A stretch of DNA of 64,000 nt from Brachybacterium sp. EE-P12 (lineage in GTDB: Bacteria; Actinomycetota; Actinomycetes; Actinomycetales; Dermabacteraceae), in NCBI RefSeq assembly GCF_003711805.1, contig NZ_QXCP01000004.1:558001-622000 (forward strand). Reading direction: 5' to 3'. How positions within the stretch are numbered: position 1 is the first letter of the stretch; every line of letters starts with the position of its first letter. The notes under the pieces were generated by a model that ran no database searches, had not been told where the DNA came from, and was given only the letters and a program-made list of their open reading frames with translations. Both the position numbers and the translations under genes were made by a program. Shown piece by piece: positions 17,124 through 26,116 of this stretch.

Positions 17124-18422
17124 ATGACCTTCACGCCCGACGCCGACGTCGACCCCGCGGCGGAGCCCGCGCGCACCGCCGAGCCCGCCGCTGCACAGCC
17201 TGCCGAGCCCGCGCGCCGCCGCCGGCTCGGCCTCCTGCCCCGGATCCTCGTCGCGATCGTCCTGGCGACCGGGCTGGGACTGGTGATGCCCGAGTCGATC
17301 GCCCGCGTCTTCACCACCTTCAACGGGGTGTTCTCCGGCTTCCTCGGATTCCTGATCCCGCTGATCATCGTGGGTCTGGTGACCCCGGCGATCGCCGAGC
17401 TCGGTCGCGGCGCGGGCAGGATGCTCGCCGCGACCACCGGCATCGCCTATCTCTCCACCGTGCTGTGCGGGCTGTTCGCGCTCACGCTCTCGCTGCTGCT
17501 CCTGCCGCGGATGCTGGACGGGGCGAGCGTCGGCGCCCTCGAGAACCCCGAGGACTCCGCGATCGCGGCGTACTTCGACATCGAGATCCCGCCGGTCTTC
17601 GACGTGATGACGGCGCTCGTGCTCTCCTTCTGCCTCGGCATCGGGCTGACCCTCGTGCGCAGGGGCGCCCTCCAGGAGTCCTTCGAGCAGCTGCGCACGA
17701 TCATCGTGCGCATCATCGAGGCGATCATCGTGCCGCTCCTTCCGCTGTACATCTTCGGCATGTTCCTGGGCCTGACCATGAACGGCCAGATCTGGACCGT
17801 CATCGGCACCTTCCTCGCCGTGATCGTGCTGGTCTTCGCGATGACCGTGGTGGTGCTCCTGGCCCAGTACGGCGTCGCCGGCATCGCGCTGGGGAGGAAC
17901 CCGCTGCGCATGCTCGCCCGCATGCTGCCCGCCTACATGACGGCGCTGGGCACCAGCTCCTCGGCCGCGACCATCCCCGTGACCGTCGAGTGCACCAAGC
18001 GCAACGGCATCCCCGACGCGATCGCGGACTTCGTCGTCCCGCTGTGCGCCACGATCCACCTCTCGGGATCGACGCTGAAGATCACCACCTTCGCCGTCGC
18101 GATCATGATTGTCACCGGCATGGACCTGAACCTCGGCGCGCTGCTCGGCTTCGTGCTCATGCTGGGCGTGGTGATGATCGCGGCCCCCGGCGTGCCGGGC
18201 GGCGCGATCATGGCGGCCGCCGGCGTCCTCTCCTCGATGCTCGGCTTCGACGAGGCGGCCGTGGGCCTGATGATCGCCGCCTACATCGCGATCGACTCCT
18301 TCGGCACCGCCACCAACGTCACGGGCGACGGCGCCATCGCCGCGATCATGGCGCGGCTGTCGAAGGGGCGCGTCGAGGGGGATCTCGCGAGCGGGCAGCA
18401 CGAGCAGGTGCACGGGGTCTGA
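17124..18422 (+). CDS. Dicarboxylate/amino acid:cation symporter (DAACS family)
   Basis: Sodium- or proton-coupled uptake of a small anionic or amino-acid substrate, 432 residues with about eight spans and two re-entrant hairpins. GTSSSAATIPV (near residue 274) is the serine-rich hairpin-1 motif and APGVPGGAIMAA the second hairpin. Where glutamate transporters have INMDG the sequence reads IHLSG. Where they have DRxRTxxNVxGD it reads DSFGTATNVTGD, so the arginine that pairs with a side-chain carboxylate is missing. The substrate is therefore probably not glutamate or aspartate (inference). Start: ATG 17124, with the first span after a cytoplasmic Pro/Ala-rich tail of about 35 residues. TACCCT at 17091-17096 may be the -10 box. 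Confidence 0.85.
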   Translation: MTFTPDADVDPAAEPARTAEPAAAQPAEPARRRRLGLLPRILVAIVLATGLGLVMPESIARVFTTFNGVFSGFLGFLIPLIIVGLVTPAIAELGRGAGRMLAATTGIAYLSTVLCGLFALTLSLLLLPRMLDGASVGALENPEDSAIAAYFDIEIPPVFDVMTALVLSFCLGIGLTLVRRGALQESFEQLRTIIVRIIEAIIVPLLPLYIFGMFLGLTMNGQIWTVIGTFLAVIVLVFAMTVVVLLAQYGVAGIALGRNPLRMLARMLPAYMTALGTSSSAATIPVTVECTKRNGIPDAIADFVVPLCATIHLSGSTLKITTFAVAIMIVTGMDLNLGALLGFVLMLGVVMIAAPGVPGGAIMAAAGVLSSMLGFDEAAVGLMIAAYIAIDSFGTATNVTGDGAIAAIMARLSKGRVEGDLASGQHEQVHGV

Positions 18423-18484
18423 GCCCTCGCGCCGCCGATGCCGCGGCGCACTGAGCCCTCCTCCCTCGACGTAGGCTCGAGGCC

Positions 18485-19261
18485 ATGACCTCCGACTCCG
18501 CCGCCGCCCCGCTCACCGCCGTCGTCACCGGTGCCTCCTCCGGCATCGGCCGCGCGACCGCCGCCCGACTCGTCGCCGACGGCTGGCGCGTCCTCGCCGT
18601 CGCCCGCCGCGAGGAGCGCCTCGCCGAGCTCGCCGCCGAGACCGGCTGCGAGATCCTGCCCGTCGACGTCACCGACGACGACTCCGTCGCCGCGCTCGCC
18701 GCCCGCGCCGAGGAGCTCTTCGGCGGGACGCTCAACGCCGTGGTCCACGTCGCCGGCGGTGCGCTCGGCGTCGAGCCCGCCGCCGAGGCGGACCTCGAGA
18801 AGTGGCAGCGGATGTACGACATCAACGTGCTCGGCGCCGTGCGCGTCACTCGCGCGCTGCTGCCGGCCGTGCGCGCCAGCGGTCGCGGCGACCTGCTGTT
18901 CGTCACCTCCGTCGCCGGGCACGAGGCCTACCCCGGCGGGTCCGGCTACAACGCCGCGAAGGCCGGCGAGCACATGCTCGCAAGCGCCCTGCGGCTCGAG
19001 CTGAACGGCGAGAAGGTGCGGGTCGTCGAGATCGCCCCCGGGATGGTCCGCACCGAGGAGTTCTCCCTCGTGCGCCTCGGCGACCAGGAGCAGGCCGACG
19101 CCGTCTACGACGGGGTCGAGCAGCCGCTGACCGCCGAGGACTGCGCCGACGTCATCTCCTACGCCCTGAACGCCCCTCACCACGTGAACCTCGACCTGGT
19201 CACGGTGCGCCCCCTCGCTCAGGCGGCCGCCCACCGGGTCGCCCGCCACCAGGGCGTGTGA
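18485..19261 (+). CDS. Short-chain dehydrogenase/reductase
   Basis: NAD(P)-dependent oxidoreductase of the classical SDR family, 258 residues. The nucleotide-binding motif TGASSGIG is at residues about 18-25. The structural motif is present in the unusual form HVAGGALG (replacing NNAG). The catalytic Ser is in LFVTSVAG, and the Tyr/Lys pair appears as YNAAKAG. Overall similarity is to the YdfG / 3-hydroxyacid dehydrogenase branch, but the substrate is unknown. A -10-like TAGGCT ends 7 nt before the ATG with no ribosome-binding site, so the mRNA may be leaderless. The stop overlaps the next gene's ATG (TGATG). Confidence 0.88.
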   Translation: MTSDSAAAPLTAVVTGASSGIGRATAARLVADGWRVLAVARREERLAELAAETGCEILPVDVTDDDSVAALAARAEELFGGTLNAVVHVAGGALGVEPAAEADLEKWQRMYDINVLGAVRVTRALLPAVRASGRGDLLFVTSVAGHEAYPGGSGYNAAKAGEHMLASALRLELNGEKVRVVEIAPGMVRTEEFSLVRLGDQEQADAVYDGVEQPLTAEDCADVISYALNAPHHVNLDLVTVRPLAQAAAHRVARHQGV

Positions 19262-21102
19262 TGGCCTACGGCGGCATGGGCGGCGGCCGCGGCGGCGGGG
19301 GAGGTGGACGCCTCCCGGACGACCTCCGCCTCGGCCCCGGCCAGCGCCCCGACGTGCGGCGGGTGCTGGGCCTGTTCCGCCCCTACCGCCTCACCCTCGC
19401 CGGGGTGCTCGCCCTGATCGTGCTCGGCGCCGCCGCCGGGGTGGTCTCCCCCTTCCTGATCCGGGAGATCGTCGACGTGGCCCTGCCCGACCAGCGCGCC
19501 GACGTGCTCGCCTGGTCCGTCGGCGGACTCATCGCGGTGACCGTCCTCGCCGGCGCCCTCGGCGTCGTCCAGTCGATGCTCTCGGCCCGCGTGGGCCAGT
19601 CGGTGATGCACGACCTGCGCGTGGCGGTCTTCTCCCACCTGCAGCGGATGGGGCTGGGCTTCTTCACCCGCACCCGCACCGGCGAGATCCAGTCCCGCAT
19701 CTTCTCGGACATCGGGTCGATGCAGTCCGTGGTCACCTCGGTGATGACCCAGATCGTCTCCTCCGGCGCCGGGGTCGCGATGGCGCTGGCGGCGATGCTC
19801 GCCATGGACTGGCGGCTGACGCTCTTCTCCCTGATCGCCCTGCCCTTCGCGGTGTGGATGAACCGTCGCGTCGGCCGGCGCCGCCGCGAGATCGTCCGTG
19901 CCCGGCAGGAGAAGGCCGCGGACCTCTCCGCCGGGATCCAGGAATCGCTGTCCGTCTCCGGGATCCTGCTCGGGGTCACGATGGGCCGCACCGCCGCGCT
20001 CAGCCGCGCCTTCGCCGCCGACTCCCGCGAGCTCGCCGACCTCGAGGTGCGCTCCGAGATGGCCGGCCGCTGGCAGATGGCCGTGTTCACCACGATCATG
20101 GCGCTTTTCCCGGCGCTGACCTACCTCCTGGGCGGGCACCTGCTGTTCGCCGACCCCGCCGGGAGCGGCGTCACCATCGGCACCCTCGTCGCCTTCATCG
20201 CCCTGCAGTCCTCCCTGTTCCCCCAGATCAACGCTCTGCTGCGGGTCGCGACGCAGGTCAACAGCTCCCTCGCGCTGTTCATGCGGGTCTTCGAGTATCT
20301 CGACGCACCGATCCTCATCGCCGACGCCGAGGGCGCGATCGCCCTGGACCCGGCGCAGGTGCGCGGAGAGATCCGCTTCGAGGACGTGAGCTTCTCCTAC
20401 CCGGGCGCGGAGGAGCCGGCGCTCGCCGACCTGGACCTCGTGGTCCCGGCCGGGAAGCACACCGCGCTGGTCGGGGCGACGGGCTCCGGCAAGACCTCCA
20501 CCGGCTATCTCATGGCCAGGCTCTACGAGCCGAGCTCAGGGCGGGTCACCCTGGACGGCCACGACCTGCGCGAGATCACCATGGACTCCCTCGCCGCCAG
20601 CATCGGCGTGGTCACCCAGGAGACCTACCTGCTGCACGCGAGCATCGCCGAGAACCTGCGCTTCGCCCGCCCGGACGCGAGCGATGCGGAGCTCGTCGCC
20701 GCCTGCCGCATCGCCCAGATCCACGACCACGTCGAGTCCCTGCCCGAGGGCTACGCGACGATCGTGGGGGAGCGGGGCTATCGCTTCTCCGGCGGGGAGA
20801 AGCAGCGCCTGGCGCTGGCCCGCACGATCCTGCGCGACCCGCCGGTGCTGCTGCTGGACGAGGCGACCTCGGCCCTCGACGTCGCGACCGAGCGGGCGAT
20901 GTCCGGGGCGCTGGCCGCCGTCGCCCGCGGCCGCACCACCGTCTCGATCGCCCACCGGCTCTCCACGATCCGCCACGCCGACCAGATCGTCGTGATGGAG
21001 CGCGGCCGGATCGTCGAGCGCGGCACCTACGAGGAGCTGCTGGGCAGGGGCGGGGCCTTCGCCCGTCTCGCCGCCCGGGGTGCGGAGGACCCCGTGCCCT
21101 GA
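19261..21102 (+). CDS. ABC exporter half-transporter (permease fused to ATPase)
   Basis: A 613-residue multidrug/lipid-type exporter half-molecule, expected to homodimerise. The N-terminus is a very Gly-rich stretch (MAYGGMGGGRGGGG). Six membrane spans follow between residues about 45 and 330, then the nucleotide-binding domain: Walker A GATGSGKTS near residue 408, signature FSGGEKQRLAL, Walker B VLLLDEATSALD, switch SIAHRLSTI. It is translationally coupled to the SDR gene. No partner half-transporter lies nearby, which supports a homodimer. The exported substrate is not predictable. Confidence 0.92.
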   Translation: MAYGGMGGGRGGGGGGRLPDDLRLGPGQRPDVRRVLGLFRPYRLTLAGVLALIVLGAAAGVVSPFLIREIVDVALPDQRADVLAWSVGGLIAVTVLAGALGVVQSMLSARVGQSVMHDLRVAVFSHLQRMGLGFFTRTRTGEIQSRIFSDIGSMQSVVTSVMTQIVSSGAGVAMALAAMLAMDWRLTLFSLIALPFAVWMNRRVGRRRREIVRARQEKAADLSAGIQESLSVSGILLGVTMGRTAALSRAFAADSRELADLEVRSEMAGRWQMAVFTTIMALFPALTYLLGGHLLFADPAGSGVTIGTLVAFIALQSSLFPQINALLRVATQVNSSLALFMRVFEYLDAPILIADAEGAIALDPAQVRGEIRFEDVSFSYPGAEEPALADLDLVVPAGKHTALVGATGSGKTSTGYLMARLYEPSSGRVTLDGHDLREITMDSLAASIGVVTQETYLLHASIAENLRFARPDASDAELVAACRIAQIHDHVESLPEGYATIVGERGYRFSGGEKQRLALARTILRDPPVLLLDEATSALDVATERAMSGALAAVARGRTTVSIAHRLSTIRHADQIVVMERGRIVERGTYEELLGRGGAFARLAARGAEDPVP

Positions 21103-21271
21103 ACCGGTCCGGCTACGACGAAAGGATGAGCCCCGCTCCTCCCGCCGCGGGATGCGGCGCCGCGCCGCCGCCGGAAGGATCGTGGTCATGCCCCAGCACC
21201 CGGGTGGCCGACGGGACCCGTCCCGGAGGGCTCACCGCCCGGATGACCGCACGACGATCGACGAGGACACC

Positions 21272-21508
21272 ATGAGCATGCACCCGCAGACGCTCGACCC
21301 GCGCGAGAGGACCTGCGAGGCGCGTGCCGGACGCCCGGCCATGGGACGCCCGGTGCTGTTCACCGTCATGCTCACCCTGGCCGCACTCGTCGTGCTGGCC
21401 CTGCTCGTGGTGGGACCGGCCCTCCAGACGGGACTCGCTGTCGCCGTGGCGGGAGCCGCCGCAGGGCTCGTGGTCCTCGCCTGGGTGCTTGCCGGGCCGC
21501 GGCTCTAG
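21272..21508 (+). CDS. Small two-span membrane protein, unknown function
   Basis: A 78-residue protein with a polar N-terminus of about 25 residues and two adjacent hydrophobic segments (FTVMLTLAALVVLALLVVG and GLAVAVAGAAAGLVVLAWVLAG) forming a helical hairpin. The start ATG at 21272 has GAGGA 6 nt upstream; the frame is open upstream but poorly protein-like there. It may be co-transcribed with the ABC exporter. No family recognised. The stop lies inside a short inverted repeat (GCGGC-TCTA-GCCGC, 21495-21508) that could act as a weak terminator towards the convergent ferredoxin gene. Confidence 0.6.
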   Translation: MSMHPQTLDPRERTCEARAGRPAMGRPVLFTVMLTLAALVVLALLVVGPALQTGLAVAVAGAAAGLVVLAWVLAGPRL

Positions 21509-21524
21509 CCGCGCGGGACCGGCC

Positions 21525-21797
21525 TCAGACGTCGATCTCGATCTCGCCCTCGCCGCGGGAGACGCAGGTGATCATCTGGTCGGCCTGCTCGTCGTCCATG
21601 AGGAACTCGTCCATGTGCTCGACCTGGCCGGAGACCAGCGGCACCACGCAGGTGCCGCACACGCCGCCCTCGCAGGAGTAGTCCATCGGGACGCCCGCAT
21701 CGAGCAGAGCCTGGAGGAGGGACTGCCCCTCCGCGACCTCGACCGTGATCCCCGACTTCAGGCACTTCGCGGTGAAGGGCTCTCCCGACAGCGACAT
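21525..21797 (-). CDS. [2Fe-2S] ferredoxin, plant type
   Basis: A 90-residue electron carrier. The cluster-binding pattern CEGGVCGTC (residues about 42-50) with a fourth cysteine in ITCVSRG near residue 77 is the plant/adrenodoxin-like spacing seen in the C-terminal domain of phthalate-dioxygenase-type reductases. Here it is a free-standing protein with no reductase or oxygenase beside it. The ATG at 21797 is preceded by AGGAGCGAGG on the minus strand. The redox partner cannot be inferred from the neighbourhood. Confidence 0.88.
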   Translation of the reverse strand: MSLSGEPFTAKCLKSGITVEVAEGQSLLQALLDAGVPMDYSCEGGVCGTCVVPLVSGQVEHMDEFLMDDEQADQMITCVSRGEGEIEIDV

Positions 21798-21887
21798 CCT
21801 CGCTCCTTCTGCATCATCCGCCCCGCACGGCGGGCGGTTCCGTCGAAGGACCAGTCTTCCACGACTGCGCAGAGGGTCGGAGGTGAG

Positions 21888-22148
21888 TCACGACTCGTCG
21901 AGGGACGCCCCGGGCGCCGCAGCACCGTCGGCCGCATCCTCCTCGTCCTGCGACCGGACGGTCGCTGTCGCGCCGGCGGCCGCGGCGGGGGCGGAGACCA
22001 CGACCCGGGCGGGCGGGGAGGAGGTCGCCGTGGTGGCCGAGGGGCTCAGCGCGAGCGCCGACGGACCGAAGCTCAGCACCAGCAGCGCCGCCGCCGAGAG
22101 CGTCGTCGCACCCAGACGTGACCGTCGCGGAGGGGTGTCGTCATCCAT
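21888..22148 (-). CDS. Small secreted or membrane-anchored protein, unknown function
   Basis: An 86-residue protein. After a charged start (MDDDTPPRRSRLG) comes a hydrophobic segment (TTLSAAALLVLSFGPSALA) with an Ala-X-Ala-like cleavage context, then a Ser/Ala/Thr-rich, acidic tail. This looks like a signal peptide with a short disordered mature part. The ATG at 22148 has AAGGAG 6 nt upstream; an ATG at 22232 is less likely. No homologue is recognised. Confidence 0.55.
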   Translation of the reverse strand: MDDDTPPRRSRLGATTLSAAALLVLSFGPSALALSPSATTATSSPPARVVVSAPAAAAGATATVRSQDEEDAADGAAAPGASLDES

Positions 22149-22326
22149 GTCGTCTCCTTCGTCCGCGGCCCTGCGAGAGCCGGCGGAGCCATCAGAACCC
22201 GCGCACCTGGCAATCCGCTGGAGATCCCGCACTCATCCGCTGGGACCGGCGGGGCGGGGCCGGACATCGGCGCAGTGCGGCGTGCGGCTCCGGGATGTTC
22301 CCCGTGTCTCTTCCGCACCGCCCGTC

Positions 22327-22355
22327 GTGACCAGGCACCCGGCCCCGCGTACACT
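22327..22355 (+). promoter_or_regulatory. Promoter of the ileS leader
   Basis: -35 GTGACC (22327-22332), 17-bp spacer, -10 TACACT (22350-22355). The predicted start near 22362 places the whole T-box element in the transcript. Confidence 0.65.
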
Positions 22356-22362
22356 GCACCGC

Positions 22363-22622
22363 ATCGGCATCGACCCGGCCATCACCGGAGAGCCGCGGGA
22401 AGAACCGCCCACCGCCCCTCGAGGGCGGGGGGCACAGTAGAACCCGCCGGGACCAGCCCGTCACAGCTGAGGAACGAGGGGAGGCCTCGCATCGGTCCGA
22501 GACCGGTGCGCGAGGCGTCAACCGAGGTGGTACCGCGCCACCGGCCCCGCGCCGGCGACGTCCTCGGACAGCATCGTCGCAGTCCGCATCCGCCCACCCT
22601 GTTCCGCCTCGGAGGTTGTCCC
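22363..22622 (+). ncRNA. T-box riboswitch (ileS leader)
   Basis: A tRNA-sensing leader of about 260 nt. The invariant T-box sequence GAGGTGGTACCGCG is at 22524-22537 and its TGG bulge would pair with the acceptor end of uncharged tRNA. The segment ATCACCGGAGAGCC at 22381 carries an ATC (Ile) specifier triplet, in the short stem-I form known from actinobacterial ileS leaders. A strong stem spans 22484-22515 (GCCTCGC with GCGAGGC, inner GGTC/GACC). No U-tract terminator lies between the T-box and the gene, and the ribosome-binding site (CTCGGAGG, 22608-22615) is 7 nt before the ATG. Regulation is therefore probably at translation initiation, as established for actinobacterial ileS T-boxes. Confidence 0.9.
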
Positions 22623-25600
22623 ATGGTCTACCCGGTCTCCGGAGACCCCCTCGTCCCCTCGCCGCACCTGCCCGCGCTCGAGAACGCGATCCAGGAGTTC
22701 TGGCGCACCGACGACACCTTCCGCGCCTCGATCGCCCGTCGCGAGGGCGCGGAGGAGTTCGTCTTCTACGACGGCCCTCCCTTCGCCAACGGCCTGCCCC
22801 ACTACGGCCACCTCCTGACCGGCTTCGTCAAGGACGTCGTGCCGCGTTTCCGCACGATGGACGGGCTGAAGGTCGACCGCCGCTTCGGCTGGGACACCCA
22901 CGGCCTCCCGGCCGAGCTCGAGGCGATGCGGGAGCTCGGCATGACCGAGAAGTCCGAGATCGAGGAGATGGGCCTGCAGGCCTTCAACAACGCCGCCCGC
23001 GCCTCGGTGCTGAAGTACACCAAGGAGTGGGAGGAGTACGTCACGCGCCAGGCGCGCTGGGTCGACTTCGAGAACGACTACAAGACCCTCGACGTCACCT
23101 TCATGGAGTCGGTGCTGTGGGCGTTCAAGACCCTGCACGACAAGGGCCGGGCCTATGAGGGCTACTACGTGCTGCCCTACTGCTGGAAGGACCAGACGCC
23201 GCTGTCCGCGCACGAGCTGCGCATGGACGACGACGTCTACCAGGACCGCCAGGACCAGACCGTCACCGTCACCTTCCCCTTCACCGGCGAGAAGGCCGAG
23301 CAGATCGGCCTCGCGGGCGTGAAGGCCCTCGCCTGGACGACCACCCCCTGGACCCTCCCCACGAACTTCTCCCTCGCCGTCGGCCCCGAGCTGCGCTACG
23401 CCGTGCTGCCGGCCGGACCGCTCGGCGCCGCGGACGGCACCGCCGCCGGGCAGGGCCGCTACCTGCTGGCCGAGGCGCTCGTCGGCGCGCACGTGAAGGA
23501 GCTCGGCTACGACAGCGCCGAGGACGCCGCCGCCGCGATCGAGGAGCGCACCTACGCGGGCGCCGAGCTCGAGCACGTCGCCTACCAGCCGCTGTGGACG
23601 GTCTACTCCGAGGACCGTGAGAAGTGGGGCACCCAGAACGCCTGGATCGTCACCGTCGCCGACTACGTCTCCACCGACGACGGCACCGGCGTGGTCCACC
23701 AGGCCACCGCCTACGGCGAGGTCGACCAGCAGGTCAACGCCGCCTACGGCATCCCTGTCATCGTCTCGGTCGACGAGGGCGCGCAGTTCCACGAGTACTT
23801 CCGCGGCACCCAGCTCGACGAGATCGCCGGGGTGCAGGTGTTCGAGGCGAACCGGCCGATCATCCGCAGCCTCCAGCGCGAGGGGCGCCTGCTGCGCGAA
23901 TCCAGCTACGTGCACTCCTACCCGCACTGCTGGCGCTGCCGGAACCCGCTGATCTACAAGGCCGTCTCCTCCTGGTACGTGAAGGTCGCCGACCAGCGCG
24001 AGCGCATGCTCGAGCTGAACGAGCAGATCGACTGGGTGCCCGGCAACGTCAAGCACGGCCAGTTCGGGCGCTGGCTCGAGGGCGCCCGCGACTGGGCTGT
24101 CTCCCGCAACCGCTACTGGGGCACCCCGATCCCGGTGTGGAAGAGCGACGACCCCGACCATCCGCGCGTCGAGGTCTACGGCTCCCTCGCCGAGCTCGAG
24201 GAGGCCTTCGGCACCCTCCCGCGCGACGAGCACGGCGAGGTGAACCTGCATCGCCCCTACATCGACGAGCTCACCCGCCCGAACCCGGACGACCCCACGG
24301 GCCGCTCCACCATGCGCCGCGTCACCGACGTGTTCGACGTCTGGTTCGACTCGGGCTCGATGCCGTTCGCGCAGGTGCACTACCCCTTCGAGAACCGCGA
24401 CTGGTTCGAGGGCCACAACCCCGCGGACTTCATCGTGGAGTACATCGGCCAGACCCGCGGCTGGTTCTACGTCATGCACGTGCTCTCGACCGCGCTGTTC
24501 GACCGTCCCGCCTTCACCTCCGTGATCTGCCACGGGATCGTCCTGGGCGAGGACGGGCAGAAGATGAGCAAGTCGCTGCGCAACTACCCCGACGTGCGGG
24601 AGATGTTCGACAGGTACGGGGCCGACGCGATGCGCTGGTTCCTGATGTCCTCCCCGATCCTGCGCGGCGGCAACCTCGTCGTGGACGAGCCGAAGATCCG
24701 CGACGCCACGCGCCACGTGGTGCTGCCGCTGTGGAACGTCTGGTACTTCCTGGCGCTGTACGCGAACGCGGCGGGGGAGAAGGATGCGGACGGCAGGCCG
24801 ACGGGCCACCGCGGCGCGGCCCGGTACGAGTCCACCGATGTGATGGACCGCTACCTGCTCTCCCGCACCGGTGACCTGGTCCGCGGCGTGCGCGCCTCCC
24901 TGCGCGAGCTCGCGATCGCCGACGCGGCGGAACAGATCCAGGACCACCTCGACATGCTCACCAACTGGTACGTGCGCCGCTCCCGCGACCGCTTCTGGGA
25001 GGGCGACGAGCAGGCGATCGACGTGCTCGCCACCAGCCTGGAGACCCTCTGCCAGGTCGTCGCGCCGCTGCTGCCGATGGTCGCCGAGGAGATCTGGAAG
25101 GAGCTCACCGGCGGGCGCTCCGTGCACCTGACCGACTGGCCCGACGACTCCCTGTTCCCCCGGGACGAGGCGCTCGTGGCGCAGATGGACGACGTGCGCG
25201 CCATCGCCAGCGCCGGCAACGCGCTGCGCAAGAAGGAGGGTCTGCGCGCCCGCCTGCCGCTGGCCGAGCTGACCGTGGTCCACCACGACCCCGCCTCGCT
25301 CGAGCCGTTCTCCGCGATCATCGCCGACGAGCTCAATGTCAAGGCGGTGCGGCTGCTGGACGTGACCAGCCAGGAGGCGCAGGGGATGGGCGTCGAGCAG
25401 AAGCTCACCGTCAACGCCCGCGCCGCCGGGCCCCGGCTCGGCAAGCAGATGCAGGGCGCGATCAAGGGCTCCAAGACCGGGGACTGGACCGTGGCGGAGG
25501 ACGGCACCGTCACCTCCGGCGGGATCGTGCTGGAGGAGGGCGAGTACTCCCTCGACCTCGTCGCCGGCGAGAGTGCCGCGCTCGAGGGCCGGGCCGTCGG

Positions 25601-25919
25601 CGTGCTGCGCGGCGGCGACTTCCTCGCCCTCGACATCCGGGTCACCCCCGAGCTCGAGGCGGAGGGTGCCGCCCGCGACGTGGTCCGCGCGATCCAGTCC
25701 GCGCGCCGCGAGGCGGGACTGGACATCTCCGACCGGATCCGGCTGACCGTCGACGGCGACGAGAGCGTCGTCGCCTCGGTCGCCGCGCACCGCGAGCTGG
25801 TCGCCGGCGAGGTGCTCGCCGTCGGGCTCGACGTCCCCGCCGCGCCCGCCGACGGGGCGCACGAGGCGAGCGAGAAGGTCTCCGGCGGGACCGTGCGGGT
25901 CTCGGTCCGCCGGGCCTGA
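22623..25919 (+). CDS. ileS: Isoleucine-tRNA ligase, type 2 (long, eukaryote-like form)
   Basis: Charges tRNA-Ile. The product is 1098 residues, compared with about 940 for the E. coli type. HYGH (in GLPHYGHLLTG, residues about 57-67) is the HIGH variant and KMSKSLRNYPD the second active-site motif. The long C-terminal region after the anticodon-binding domain, and the absence of the C-terminal zinc cysteines of type 1, place it in IleRS2. That class is generally insensitive to mupirocin (established for the class, inferred here). The start ATG at 22623 follows the T-box leader and a good ribosome-binding site; the frame is open upstream through the leader but that part is not protein-like. 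Confidence 0.96.
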   Translation: MVYPVSGDPLVPSPHLPALENAIQEFWRTDDTFRASIARREGAEEFVFYDGPPFANGLPHYGHLLTGFVKDVVPRFRTMDGLKVDRRFGWDTHGLPAELEAMRELGMTEKSEIEEMGLQAFNNAARASVLKYTKEWEEYVTRQARWVDFENDYKTLDVTFMESVLWAFKTLHDKGRAYEGYYVLPYCWKDQTPLSAHELRMDDDVYQDRQDQTVTVTFPFTGEKAEQIGLAGVKALAWTTTPWTLPTNFSLAVGPELRYAVLPAGPLGAADGTAAGQGRYLLAEALVGAHVKELGYDSAEDAAAAIEERTYAGAELEHVAYQPLWTVYSEDREKWGTQNAWIVTVADYVSTDDGTGVVHQATAYGEVDQQVNAAYGIPVIVSVDEGAQFHEYFRGTQLDEIAGVQVFEANRPIIRSLQREGRLLRESSYVHSYPHCWRCRNPLIYKAVSSWYVKVADQRERMLELNEQIDWVPGNVKHGQFGRWLEGARDWAVSRNRYWGTPIPVWKSDDPDHPRVEVYGSLAELEEAFGTLPRDEHGEVNLHRPYIDELTRPNPDDPTGRSTMRRVTDVFDVWFDSGSMPFAQVHYPFENRDWFEGHNPADFIVEYIGQTRGWFYVMHVLSTALFDRPAFTSVICHGIVLGEDGQKMSKSLRNYPDVREMFDRYGADAMRWFLMSSPILRGGNLVVDEPKIRDATRHVVLPLWNVWYFLALYANAAGEKDADGRPTGHRGAARYESTDVMDRYLLSRTGDLVRGVRASLRELAIADAAEQIQDHLDMLTNWYVRRSRDRFWEGDEQAIDVLATSLETLCQVVAPLLPMVAEEIWKELTGGRSVHLTDWPDDSLFPRDEALVAQMDDVRAIASAGNALRKKEGLRARLPLAELTVVHHDPASLEPFSAIIADELNVKAVRLLDVTSQEAQGMGVEQKLTVNARAAGPRLGKQMQGAIKGSKTGDWTVAEDGTVTSGGIVLEEGEYSLDLVAGESAALEGRAVGVLRGGDFLALDIRVTPELEAEGAARDVVRAIQSARREAGLDISDRIRLTVDGDESVVASVAAHRELVAGEVLAVGLDVPAAPADGAHEASEKVSGGTVRVSVRRA

Positions 25920-25934
25920 GGCACCGCCGTGCCG

Positions 25935-25980
25935 GCCCCACCGCTGCGCCGCCCCGGCCAGGGCGCCACAGCGGTGGGGC
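25935..25980 (+). terminator. Hairpin terminator after ileS
   Basis: 12-bp inverted repeat GCCCCACCGCTG / CAGCGGTGGGGC with a 22-nt GC-rich loop that can pair further. It begins 15 nt after the ileS stop. No U-tract follows. Confidence 0.65.
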
Positions 25981-26116
25981 CTCGCCTGTCCGGGACCCGC
26001 CCGTCCTCGCGCGCCGGTCGACGGTTCTGCCCGTCGCGCTGTCCACAGGGCTGCGGGGCGACGCCCCCTGCAGTCCTGTACGTGGCATGCTCGGGTGCGA
26101 GTCGAGGGACGAGGGG

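Noticed and set aside
21524..22148. Ferredoxin and small secreted protein as a dioxygenase system
   Set aside because: No oxygenase or reductase gene is adjacent, so a pathway assignment is not supported.
22518..25862. A 1114-codon open frame on the reverse strand inside ileS
   Set aside because: Very high GC makes antisense frames long by chance. The translation is Val/Gly/Asp/His-rich with no motifs, and the forward strand is unmistakably IleRS.
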